64,000 nt of DNA, from assembly GCF_028993635.1 (NCBI RefSeq), contig NZ_CP118631.1:744001-808000 (forward strand), written 5' to 3'. The notes under the pieces were generated by a model. That model was not told where the DNA came from, did no database searches, and was given only the letters and a program-made list of their open reading frames with translations. Positions 57,377 through 64,000 of the stretch are shown here, piece by piece. Every line of letters begins with the position of its first letter. Positions within the stretch are counted from its first letter, which is position 1. The DNA comes from Mucilaginibacter sp. SJ (lineage in GTDB: Bacteria; Bacteroidota; Bacteroidia; Sphingobacteriales; Sphingobacteriaceae). The translations under genes were made by a program, and so were the position numbers.

Positions 57377-58281
57377 TTTTTTTCCGGTAATTCTATTGGG
57401 TTAACATTTTGTGCAGGGCCGCCGGCGATAGCTTTAATAACATGGTCACCTTGTGTATTGGCGCCATCAACCGCTGCCATGCCTTGCGAAAGAGCATTGG
57501 GGTTCTTCTGCATACCAGCTTTCAGTTTGTCAAAGTCCTTTTGCGTGGCTTTGATCGCCCTGACCGGTGGCGCTATGATATTTGGGTTATCATCCAGACC
57601 CCGCAATATCGGGGGAACATCTTTTTCAGCTACACCAGGGCCGGCTATAGGTTTTACTTCTGCAAAAACCACCTTTTCTATACCGTCAAACTGAAATATC
57701 ACCTCTTTTTTTGTATCATGCGCATCTATGATAACGCCAGGCAGGCCGTTTAACTTCCAGGGCCCGGTACGCACGGTCAGATCAGGGCAAAACCATACGA
57801 TATAATCCCGGCCCTTAAAATGGCCGGTGGCTTTCTGGCAGTGCAAGCCGCCGAAAGTTGCTGTGTCTCCGCTGATCTTCCAGTCGATGGCCGGCATTGG
57901 GCCTTCTATAAGGTATTCGCTGGCAAGAATATAATCCTTGGTTAACAATTTCTGCTCATTTGGGTACAGGAAATATTGGGTATGCATACTTGCGCCACTC
58001 CTGTCGATCATCACACGCCCATCCGGACCGGCGGCCGTCGCTGCGACATAGGCTTTTCTAAACTGCTCATCGGATACCATCCCGTCATAGCTCTTATAAA
58101 CACTGGCGGTTTTGCCGACCAATAAAGCCATGTTTTCCGTATAGGGGTGAGCCGGGTCTGCGGGATTGGTAACATGGGTGAACCTGTAATGGACCAGCAC
58201 CCGTGCCGTATCCGGATGTTGAGCCTTAGCGGTTAAAGCCAGCAGGACGAGCACTGCGCTTGAAAAGATAAATCGTTTCAT
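57373..58281 (-). CDS. GLPGLI-family secreted protein
   Basis: The start is the ATG at 58281 (302 residues), which begins the signal peptide MKRFIFSSAVLVLLALTAKA. An in-frame ATG 51 bases upstream would add a basic leader without benefit. The family signature appears as GLPGVI in WKLNGLPGVIIDAHD. The conserved CQKATGHFKGRDYIVWFCPDL precedes it, also typical of GLPGLI proteins. A long C-terminal extension (NIIAPPVRAIKATQKDFDKLK onward) has no recognisable domain. It is encoded with the receptor-like gene and divergent from a LytS/LytTR pair. Function is unknown for the family. Confidence 0.88.
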   Translation of the reverse strand: MKRFIFSSAVLVLLALTAKAQHPDTARVLVHYRFTHVTNPADPAHPYTENMALLVGKTASVYKSYDGMVSDEQFRKAYVAATAAGPDGRVMIDRSGASMHTQYFLYPNEQKLLTKDYILASEYLIEGPMPAIDWKISGDTATFGGLHCQKATGHFKGRDYIVWFCPDLTVRTGPWKLNGLPGVIIDAHDTKKEVIFQFDGIEKVVFAEVKPIAGPGVAEKDVPPILRGLDDNPNIIAPPVRAIKATQKDFDKLKAGMQKNPNALSQGMAAVDGANTQGDHVIKAIAGGPAQNVNPIELPEKK

Positions 58282-58333
58282 GATTTTAATGTTTTTTCGG
58301 GCAATGGTAGGCAGCCATTCCCGGCTGCTCAAA

Positions 58334-58413
58334 TTTTTGTGATGAACGCTCCGGATTATTTATCCGGCAAAACGGCCGGGCGGCATCATCACAAAAACTG
58401 GCCGTTCATCACA
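58334..58413. promoter_or_regulatory. Inverted LytTR/AlgR-box-like sites in a divergent promoter region
   Basis: CGTTCATCACA occurs at 58403-58413 on the + strand and again in reverse orientation at 58338-58348. Each copy has G/C-CGTTC context similar to the AlgR box (CCGTTCGTC). A further 11-bp inverted pair TTTTTGTGATG/CATCACAAAAA (58334-58344, 58387-58397) and a small palindrome CCGGAT-N5-ATCCGG (58351-58367) lie in between. The region separates the GLPGLI gene from the kinase gene, so a LytTR regulator could control both. Confidence 0.6.
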
Positions 58414-58455
58414 TTCTTTGCCGGTGACTTGTTATAAGGATTACATTTGTTTTAT

Positions 58456-59664
58456 ATGATTGCGATTAAGAAAAAAGACTGGATAGAGATAGTGCTTCAC
58501 ATAGCCTTCTGGATAGCTGTTTTCTATACATTGGTATTGCTAACTGTGCCTCATATCAAAATGCGGCTTGATCATAACGGTACTATTATGGAAAAGGACA
58601 TCAGGCATGTCTTGTCGCCCGGTGTTTTTTTTACGCTTGGCCTGCTCATGGTATTGTTCTATGGCAATGCAGTTTGGCTATTAAAAAAAGCGCTTCATTA
58701 TAAAAACATATTGATAAGAGTGATACTGCCGCTTGTTTGGCTTGCTATCATCCTGCAGGCAAATAACTATCTTCAAAACCAGCTACCCTCACACATTGAG
58801 AGAGATGACCCTGTTGTAAACATTGTGCAGCAGTTGCCAAACAAAAAACAGCTCACCATCCGTGGGTTCGTGTCTGATTCGGTAACCAGTATACCGGGGC
58901 ATCTTGGCCACATACAAAAAGACAGGAATGTCCGCTCTATTGTATTACCCGATGGTGGTTTCTCAAATATGATATTGTTTATATTCATTATTGTTTTCGG
59001 CCTTTCTATAGCTTATTTCTTTTTAAAAGAATGGGCCGGGACCGAAAAATTCCGTGCAGAGCTGGAGGCGGTTCAGCTGGAGACAGAGCTTAAATTCCTT
59101 AAGGCGCAGGTGAATCCGCATTTCCTGTTCAATACGCTCAATAACCTGTTTTCGATGGCCTTAAAAGAAGGGAAAGGCAACCTTGCCGACAGGATCGCTA
59201 AATTATCGAACATGATGCGATATATGTTGTATGAAAGTAATGATAATGTACCGCTTGTCAAAGAGATTGAATGCCTTCAAGATTACCTTACGCTTCAGGG
59301 AATGCGTTATGCCCCGAGCGAGATCAATGTTAGTTTTCAGTATCCGGATCCTGCCTCCATCGCTGGGGTACAGGTTGCGCCGATGCTGTTCATTCCTTTC
59401 CTGGAAAATGCCTTTAAGCATGGCGTGGCGGTTGGTGAACAGTCTTATATAATTATGAAGATTGGCATCATCACACAAAAGCTGGTTTTTAACTGCGAAA
59501 ATACCAATTATAGCTCGGTTAAAAAGCTGGGAGAAAAAAGTGGGGGCATTGGCCTGGAAAATGTGAAACGCCGGTTGGAACTGATCTATCCCGGCAGGTA
59601 TGAGCTGCGGGCCGGGCCGCAAAACGAAAGTTATTTGGTAAACCTTCAAATTGACCTTTCATGA
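58456..59664 (+). CDS. LytS-type sensor histidine kinase
   Basis: The start is ATG 58456 (402 residues); a TTG 9 bases earlier is less likely. Three to four membrane segments are seen (about 11-31, 54-76, 86-103, 172-192), with an extracytoplasmic loop before the last. The cytoplasmic part is a His_kinase (LytS/YehU) domain: phospho-acceptor H222 in QVNPHFLFNTLNNLF, N-box MLFIPFLENAFKHG and G-box SGGIGLENVKRRLELIYPG. It should phosphorylate the LytTR regulator, whose gene overlaps its end by 4 bases (ATGA). The stimulus may be of envelope origin given the divergent GLPGLI gene. Confidence 0.93.
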   Translation: MIAIKKKDWIEIVLHIAFWIAVFYTLVLLTVPHIKMRLDHNGTIMEKDIRHVLSPGVFFTLGLLMVLFYGNAVWLLKKALHYKNILIRVILPLVWLAIILQANNYLQNQLPSHIERDDPVVNIVQQLPNKKQLTIRGFVSDSVTSIPGHLGHIQKDRNVRSIVLPDGGFSNMILFIFIIVFGLSIAYFFLKEWAGTEKFRAELEAVQLETELKFLKAQVNPHFLFNTLNNLFSMALKEGKGNLADRIAKLSNMMRYMLYESNDNVPLVKEIECLQDYLTLQGMRYAPSEINVSFQYPDPASIAGVQVAPMLFIPFLENAFKHGVAVGEQSYIIMKIGIITQKLVFNCENTNYSSVKKLGEKSGGIGLENVKRRLELIYPGRYELRAGPQNESYLVNLQIDLS

Positions 59665-60350
59665 TAAGTTGCGTTGCTATTGATGACGAGCCGATGGCCC
59701 TGGACGTAATTGAGCTTTATTGCGCGGATTGTGACCTCGTAGAGCTGAAGGCGACTTTCCGCGACCCGTTAAAGGCTATGGCCTACCTGAAGCGGGAAAA
59801 GGTCGACCTGATCTTTCTGGATATCAACATGCCGGAAATGAGTGGGATGCAGTTGGCACAAACATTGTCACCGGCCCCGATGATCATCTTTACCACCGCC
59901 TATAGCCATTATGCCGTTGAAAGTTACAACCTTAATGCGGTCGATTACCTGCTAAAACCGATCGTTTTTGAGCGTTTCCAAATAGCTATCAATAAAGCCG
60001 CAAAAGCTGCTTCGCTGCAAAATAGCGATAACAATGATGATACTACTGTTTACCTGAAAAGCGGTTCGCAAACCTATCCGGTGAAGCGCAATGAGATTCT
60101 TTACCTGGAAAAAGACGGTAATTACATGACCGTTCACCTGAAAAACAAAAACATCCTGATCCGGGAAAATATGAGCAGCGTATTCGAGCTGGTGCCCGCC
60201 ACGGATTTTATCCGGGTACATAAGTCCTATGTAATAGCGATAAAGCATGTTACGATGATTGAGGCACAACAGCTGACAGTTGGTGGCGAAAAAATTCCAA
60301 TTGGGAACAGCTACCGGGATCTTTTGCGCGCCCGATTAAGAATACCATAA
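59661..60350 (+). CDS. LytTR-family response regulator
   Basis: This 229-residue protein has a receiver domain (about 1-120) with D8-D9, the phospho-acceptor D54 in IFLDINMPEM, T in FTTAYS and K in YLLKP. A LytTR DNA-binding domain follows (about 130-229, PVKRNEILYLEKDGNYMTVHLKNK, FIRVHKSYVIAIKHV, IPIGNSYRDLL). Such regulators bind repeated elements through the LytTR beta fold, and candidate sites lie in the divergent promoter at 58334-58413. It is translationally coupled to the kinase gene. Likely targets are its own operon and the GLPGLI/receptor pair. Confidence 0.94.
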   Translation: MISCVAIDDEPMALDVIELYCADCDLVELKATFRDPLKAMAYLKREKVDLIFLDINMPEMSGMQLAQTLSPAPMIIFTTAYSHYAVESYNLNAVDYLLKPIVFERFQIAINKAAKAASLQNSDNNDDTTVYLKSGSQTYPVKRNEILYLEKDGNYMTVHLKNKNILIRENMSSVFELVPATDFIRVHKSYVIAIKHVTMIEAQQLTVGGEKIPIGNSYRDLLRARLRIP

Positions 60351-60380
60351 TGATGACTTGTTTGGATAAACCACACCATA

Positions 60381-60472
60381 TTGACCCCTTTTCGCCAATT
60401 TTGATTTGACCACTTGTACTACTGATACTCAATCTATTATTAGGAGTTTGCAAAACGGCGAAGAAGGGTCAA
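60381..60472. repeat. Imperfect 16-bp inverted repeat, possible IS-end remnant
   Basis: TTGACCCCTTTTCGCC (60381-60396) and GGCGAAGAAGGGTCAA (60457-60472) match at 14 of 16 positions in inverted orientation across 60 bases. A partial copy TTTTGATTTGACC follows the left arm. The words resemble the multiple TGACCCC-type terminal repeats of IS21-like elements, but no transposase gene is present. It may be a miniature or decayed element, or an operator of the sigma gene downstream. Confidence 0.45.
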
Positions 60473-60550
60473 AGGGATTGGTATTCTACCGAAGTAACAT
60501 ATTTTGCAGTTTTTGTTAAATTTACGTTACATTCGTTATTTAAACCAATT

Positions 60551-61132
60551 ATGTCCTCCACACGGATGCTTATTGACCTGGAGTTAATCGCGTTGTTAAA
60601 AAACGATGACAGGGACGCTTTTGCCGAAATTTATAAACGGTACTGGACAGTAATGTACATGCATGCGCTAAAAATGATCAGAGATGAAGATGATGCCAGA
60701 GATATTGTTCAGGAGGTGTTTACTGCATTATGGATCAAAAGACAATCAATAAGCCCTGATACCAATTTAGCCGGTTTTCTTTTCATCTCAACAAAAAATA
60801 AGGTATTAGACCTGATAGCCCGAAATCGGGTAAAATTTGAATACCTCGATTCGCTGGCTGCGTTTGCCGGAGCCCACAACAATCAAACATTGGGACGTAT
60901 AGAGGAAAAGGAAATCATGGCGGCTCTGGATAGAGAAATAGTATTACTGCCCCCCAAAATGAAGCAGGTATTTGAAATGCGGATCTATCAGCATTGTACT
61001 TATAAAGAAATAGCTGATGAGTTGAACTTATCCGACAAAACCGTGAAAAAACAGATCAGTAACGCAATTAAGATAATTCGGCCCAGGCTCCAGCATCTTT
61101 CAGCAATCGTATTGATTTTATCGGGTCTATAA
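60551..61132 (+). CDS. ECF RNA polymerase sigma factor (FecI-like)
   Basis: The protein has 193 residues with sigma region 2 (about 25-90, FAEIYKRYWTVMYMHALKMIRDEDDARDIVQEVFTALWIKR) and region 4 (about 133-185, LPPKMKQVFEMRIYQHCTYKEIADELNLSDKTVKKQISNAIKII). The hydrophobic tail HLSAIVLILSGL is like that of the 37143 sigma factor. FecR is 78 bases downstream and a SusC-type gene follows, the same unit order as at 1-6657 and 37143-43785. Confidence 0.93.
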   Translation: MSSTRMLIDLELIALLKNDDRDAFAEIYKRYWTVMYMHALKMIRDEDDARDIVQEVFTALWIKRQSISPDTNLAGFLFISTKNKVLDLIARNRVKFEYLDSLAAFAGAHNNQTLGRIEEKEIMAALDREIVLLPPKMKQVFEMRIYQHCTYKEIADELNLSDKTVKKQISNAIKIIRPRLQHLSAIVLILSGL

Positions 61133-61210
61133 AATTTCTTCATTTTTTTTCATTTCTTCTACTACTTCGCTCCAGGCTGGCCGTTTCATTAGATAACAGC
61201 TCCAATAGCC

Positions 61211-62362
61211 ATGACCAGGGAACAAGCACAGGAATTATTAAACAAATATCAACTCGGCAACTGCACACCAGAAGAACAACAACTTCTTGATCATTGGTAT
61301 TTAACCGAAGCAGCTAAGCAACCTGTAGCGGATGAGCCTTCCGATCCGCTGGCAGATGAGAAACTAATATGGGACAGGATTGCTAAAGAAATTCCTGAAG
61401 CAACGCAAATGAGGCGCTTTAAAAAATGGTATTCAATTGCCGCGGCGGCAGCTATCCTTATTTTTATCTCGTTTGGAGCCTGGTTTTTTACAAAATCGCA
61501 TCAAACTGCTAAGCAGCTGGCCCAACAATCTCCTATTCAAAATGATGTTTTACCGGGCGGCAACAAAGCTGTTCTTACGCTTGCTAATGGCAGGCAAATT
61601 ATATTAACCGGCGCCCGTAACGGTGCCCTTGCTGTGCAGGGCACTGTGGCGATAAACAAAACAGCCGATGGCCGGATTGTTTACAATTCGTCGAAGAGTT
61701 CGGCATCAGACAACGCCGAAAAGCCTGTTTATAACACAATGACCACTCCCCGTGGCGGTCAGTACTGGGTTGTTTTGCCTGATGGTAGCAAAGCGCTGCT
61801 AAATGCAGCTTCTTCATTAACCTATCCAACAAACTTCAGTGGTACAGAGCGTAAGGTAGAGCTTACAGGCGAGGCTTATTTTGAGGTGGCGCATAATCCT
61901 GACAAACCATTCAGGGTTTACAGCAAGTCGCAGGTAGTAGAGGTGTTGGGCACACACTTTAATATTAATACTTATGATGATGAACCTGACATTAGAACAA
62001 CCCTGCTTGAAGGGAAGGTAAAAGTAACGTCAGTTGTCAAAAATCAGGTCAGAGTTTTAAAACCAGGTCAGCAGGCTGTTCTAAATACTTATTCATTTAA
62101 TGTAAATGATGTTGATGTGGAGGATGCAACAGCCTGGAAAAACGGCACTTTTACATTTGAAAACAATGATATACAACAGATCATGCGCATGGTTTCAAGG
62201 TGGTATGATGTGGATGTAGTATATAAAGGCACCCTGCCTGCCGATAAATTTACCGGTTTTGTATCCAGGTTCAGCAACGTTTCTGAGGTGTTACGCATGC
62301 TGCAGCTTACCCATAAAGTAAAGTTTAAAATCGACGGAAAACAAATAACAGTATCAGAATAA
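61211..62362 (+). CDS. FecR-family anti-sigma factor
   Basis: This 383-residue protein is the longest FecR of the window. The cytoplasmic N-terminus (about 1-70, EQAQELLNKYQLGNCTPEEQQLLDHWYL) is the usual anti-sigma helix bundle. One membrane segment follows (about 75-93, SIAAAAAILIFISFGAWFF), then an inserted loop, the FecR domain (PRGGQYWVVLPDGSKALLNAASSL, LTGEAYFEVAHNPDKPFRV, VLGTHFNINTY) and a DUF4974-type end (NGTFTFENNDIQQIMRMVSRWYDVDV). It should control the sigma factor encoded upstream in response to the SusC protein downstream. Confidence 0.94.
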   Translation: MTREQAQELLNKYQLGNCTPEEQQLLDHWYLTEAAKQPVADEPSDPLADEKLIWDRIAKEIPEATQMRRFKKWYSIAAAAAILIFISFGAWFFTKSHQTAKQLAQQSPIQNDVLPGGNKAVLTLANGRQIILTGARNGALAVQGTVAINKTADGRIVYNSSKSSASDNAEKPVYNTMTTPRGGQYWVVLPDGSKALLNAASSLTYPTNFSGTERKVELTGEAYFEVAHNPDKPFRVYSKSQVVEVLGTHFNINTYDDEPDIRTTLLEGKVKVTSVVKNQVRVLKPGQQAVLNTYSFNVNDVDVEDATAWKNGTFTFENNDIQQIMRMVSRWYDVDVVYKGTLPADKFTGFVSRFSNVSEVLRMLQLTHKVKFKIDGKQITVSE

Positions 62363-62461
62363 ACTTACCCGGTCAAACTAACCAGAATAATTACCTAAAA
62401 ACCAAAAAAGTATGAGCAGAACATTACAAACTTAACCCTCACAGTTGGGTGCTCAAAAAAA

Positions 62462-62489
62462 ACGTGAAAGTGTACCACCACTTTCACGT
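62462..62489. other. Hairpin at FecR-SusC junction 3
   Basis: A perfect 11-bp inverted repeat ACGTGAAAGTG/CACTTTCACGT encloses TACCAC in the 224-base gap between fecR and susC. No T-run follows. It is the most regular of the three FecR-SusC hairpins. Confidence 0.65.
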
Positions 62490-62586
62490 CAAGAGTTTGA
62501 GTTAACCCATTAATCTGTCCGCCGGTTTGGCGCATAGAAAAAATACTGGTCAATAAATCTTGTTTTAACCCAAACTATTCAAAAGT

Positions 62587-64000
62587 ATGAAAATATCTGC
62601 TTTTAACATAGGTATGCCCAAACTACGCATACCCCAAAAGTTATTATTGGTTGTGAAAATAACTACACTTGTCCTTTTAGTTGCGATAATGCAGGTCAGC
62701 GCTTCGTCATATGCGCAAAGGATAAATCTTTCTGAAAATAATGTGTCATTAAAAAAGCTTTTTAAAGAGATTAGAAAGCAAAGCGGATACAATTTTATTT
62801 TTACCGAAGGTATGATTAAGGATACCAGACCTGTTGACATACATGTTAACAATGCCTCCATCGGCGACGTTCTTGATAAGGTATTTCATGATCAGCCTCT
62901 TTCATATACGATAAGTAATAATACCATAGTAATTAAAGAAAAGGAAGAGCCCTTTATTCCGATAACCATTACTGGTACTGTTAAAGACGAAAAAGGGCAG
63001 CCTTTGCCCGGTGTTACTGTAACTGTAGACGGATCAGTTAACGCTACCTCTACCGATAATAATGGTAAATACAATATTAAGGCTGATGGTAAGCAAACAC
63101 TGGTATTCTCTTTTATTGGTTATAAAACGGTAAAACGAATTATCAATAATGAACAGCTGATTGATATCTCGTTAGAGCCTCTCTCAAAAGATTTGACAGA
63201 GGTGGTTGTAGTAGGATACGGTACTCAAAAAAGGGAAAATATTACGGCTGCCATTTCAACCCTCAAAGGGCAGGATATTGCACAAAAACCGGTGGCCAGC
63301 TTAAGCAACAGTTTAACAGGCCGGGTTGCCGGTGTTATTATTACCCAGGGTAATGGCGAGCCCGGACAGGATGCTGCAAGTATTCATATAAGAGGCATCG
63401 GTACTACGGGTAACAATGCGCCATTAATTGTGGTTGATGGCGTTTACCGCAGCTTTGAATCGCTTGATCCGAATAGTATCGAGTCGTTTACTGTTTTGAA
63501 AGATGCCGCGGCTGTTGCTCCCTATGGTTTGGCCGGAGCTAATGGAGTAATACTTATTACAACTAAAAAAGGCAAATCGGGAAAGCCGACATTGTCCTAT
63601 AACAGTTATCTGGGCTTCCAAAATCCCACCCGGATTACCTCCATGGTAAACTCTTACCAATACGCGCTAATGCAAAACGAGGCTGCACAGAATGAAAACA
63701 GTGCTAACATACCTTATTCACAGGCCGATTTAGCAGGTTATTTAAAAACGGTGAACAAAGAGAACGGTGCCGACATTGATAAATATCCGAGCAGTAATGG
63801 TTTAAAAGATCTTATTTTAAAAAACAGGATTCTAACATCACACAACATTCAACTTTCGGGCGGTACCGATAAAGTGCATTATTATGCAGGTTTCGGTTAT
63901 ATTTATCAGCAGGGACAATGGTCGTCAACAGCCATGAACAGGTACAATCTAATAGCTAAAATGGATGCCCAGGCTACTAATACTACCAACGTTTCGCTAA
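62587..64000 (+). CDS. SusC/RagA-family TonB-dependent transporter with STN domain, 3'-truncated by the window edge
   Basis: The frame opens at ATG 62587 and is still open at the window end (about 471 codons). Visible parts: signal peptide (LLLVVKITTLVLLVAIMQVSASSYA); STN domain (about 47-118, NLSENNVSLKKLFKEIRKQS); carboxypeptidase-like domain (about 126-197, GTVKDEKGQPLPGVTVTVDG); the EVVVVGYGTQ motif; the plug with LTGRVAGVIITQ, LIVVDGVYRSFESL and GLAGANGVILITTKKGK; and the first barrel strands. As with the two other SusC proteins, the STN domain fits the FecR/sigma pair upstream. A SusD gene is expected beyond the window. Confidence 0.93.
   Translation, partial: MKISAFNIGMPKLRIPQKLLLVVKITTLVLLVAIMQVSASSYAQRINLSENNVSLKKLFKEIRKQSGYNFIFTEGMIKDTRPVDIHVNNASIGDVLDKVFHDQPLSYTISNNTIVIKEKEEPFIPITITGTVKDEKGQPLPGVTVTVDGSVNATSTDNNGKYNIKADGKQTLVFSFIGYKTVKRIINNEQLIDISLEPLSKDLTEVVVVGYGTQKRENITAAISTLKGQDIAQKPVASLSNSLTGRVAGVIITQGNGEPGQDAASIHIRGIGTTGNNAPLIVVDGVYRSFESLDPNSIESFTVLKDAAAVAPYGLAGANGVILITTKKGKSGKPTLSYNSYLGFQNPTRITSMVNSYQYALMQNEAAQNENSANIPYSQADLAGYLKTVNKENGADIDKYPSSNGLKDLILKNRILTSHNIQLSGGTDKVHYYAGFGYIYQQGQWSSTAMNRYNLIAKMDAQATNTTNVSL

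Noticed and set aside
1..64000. CRISPR arrays, tRNA and rRNA genes, phage genes, intact transposases
   Set aside because: I found no regularly spaced direct repeats, no cloverleaf-like sequence and no phage or transposase proteins.

Overview
The window looks like a chromosomal segment of a soil or plant-associated Bacteroidota, most likely family Sphingobacteriaceae (Mucilaginibacter/Pedobacter-like). Supporting signs are three ECF-sigma/FecR/SusC units, SusD lipoproteins, a large secreted glycoside hydrolase cluster, GLPGLI and LytS/LytTR genes, TAnnTTTG-type promoter elements and little use of Shine-Dalgarno sequences. The genus is inferred from gene content only. No rRNA, tRNA, CRISPR array or intact insertion sequence was seen.

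Layout. (1) 1-23022: a polysaccharide utilisation locus (PUL) on the + strand. It runs ECF sigma (5' end outside the window), FecR, SusC, SusD, GH28, PQQ-type sugar dehydrogenase, cytochrome c, GH105, a second GH28, an unassigned (alpha/alpha)6 glycosidase, an SMP-30-like propeller, GH2, GH95 and GH31. The enzyme set (two GH28, one GH105, plus beta-galactosidase-, fucosidase/galactosidase- and GH31-type enzymes) points to pectin with decorated side chains, probably rhamnogalacturonan. (2) 23042-35953: nitrate/nitrite assimilation. cobA (siroheme synthesis) and a DUF7009 gene are on the - strand. nirB and nirD run + from a shared AT-rich divergent region. After a 595-base gap with a possible leader peptide come an outer-membrane porin, a NarK-type transporter, a 1171-residue nitrate reductase fused to an FAD/NAD(P)H module and a BFD [2Fe-2S] domain, and a 480-residue protein ending in rubredoxin. 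(3) 36042-44912: a DUF1080 protein (-) divergent from a second ECF sigma/FecR/SusC/SusD unit that ends in a secreted metallophosphoesterase. (4) 45054-47839: DUF1003, lipase-maturation-factor and HopJ-family genes and a doubtful small ORF. (5) 47915-54566: a perfect 7-1-7 Fur-type palindrome, then a ChrB-AraC fusion regulator and a tripartite RND efflux operon in the order TolC, RND, MFP. (6) 54716-60350: a TonB-dependent receptor-like protein and a GLPGLI protein (-), divergent from a LytS-type kinase and LytTR regulator (+). The shared promoter region has inverted copies of an AlgR-box-like word. (7) 60381-64000: a short inverted-repeat remnant, then a third ECF sigma/FecR/SusC unit that runs off the window end.

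How the parts work together. The PUL would import oligosaccharides through SusCD and trim them in the periplasm, with FecR and the STN domain of SusC relaying substrate sensing to the sigma factor. CobA supplies the siroheme precursor needed by NirB. Porin, NarK, the fused nitrate reductase and NirBD form an outer membrane-to-ammonium route. The features most worth a second look are the 15-residue leader ORF that is also a hairpin (27843-27890), the nitrate reductase fusion with its rubredoxin-tailed partner, the Fur-type box ahead of the ChrB-AraC/RND operon, the inverted LytTR-like sites at 58334-58413, and the hairpins found at all three FecR-SusC junctions.
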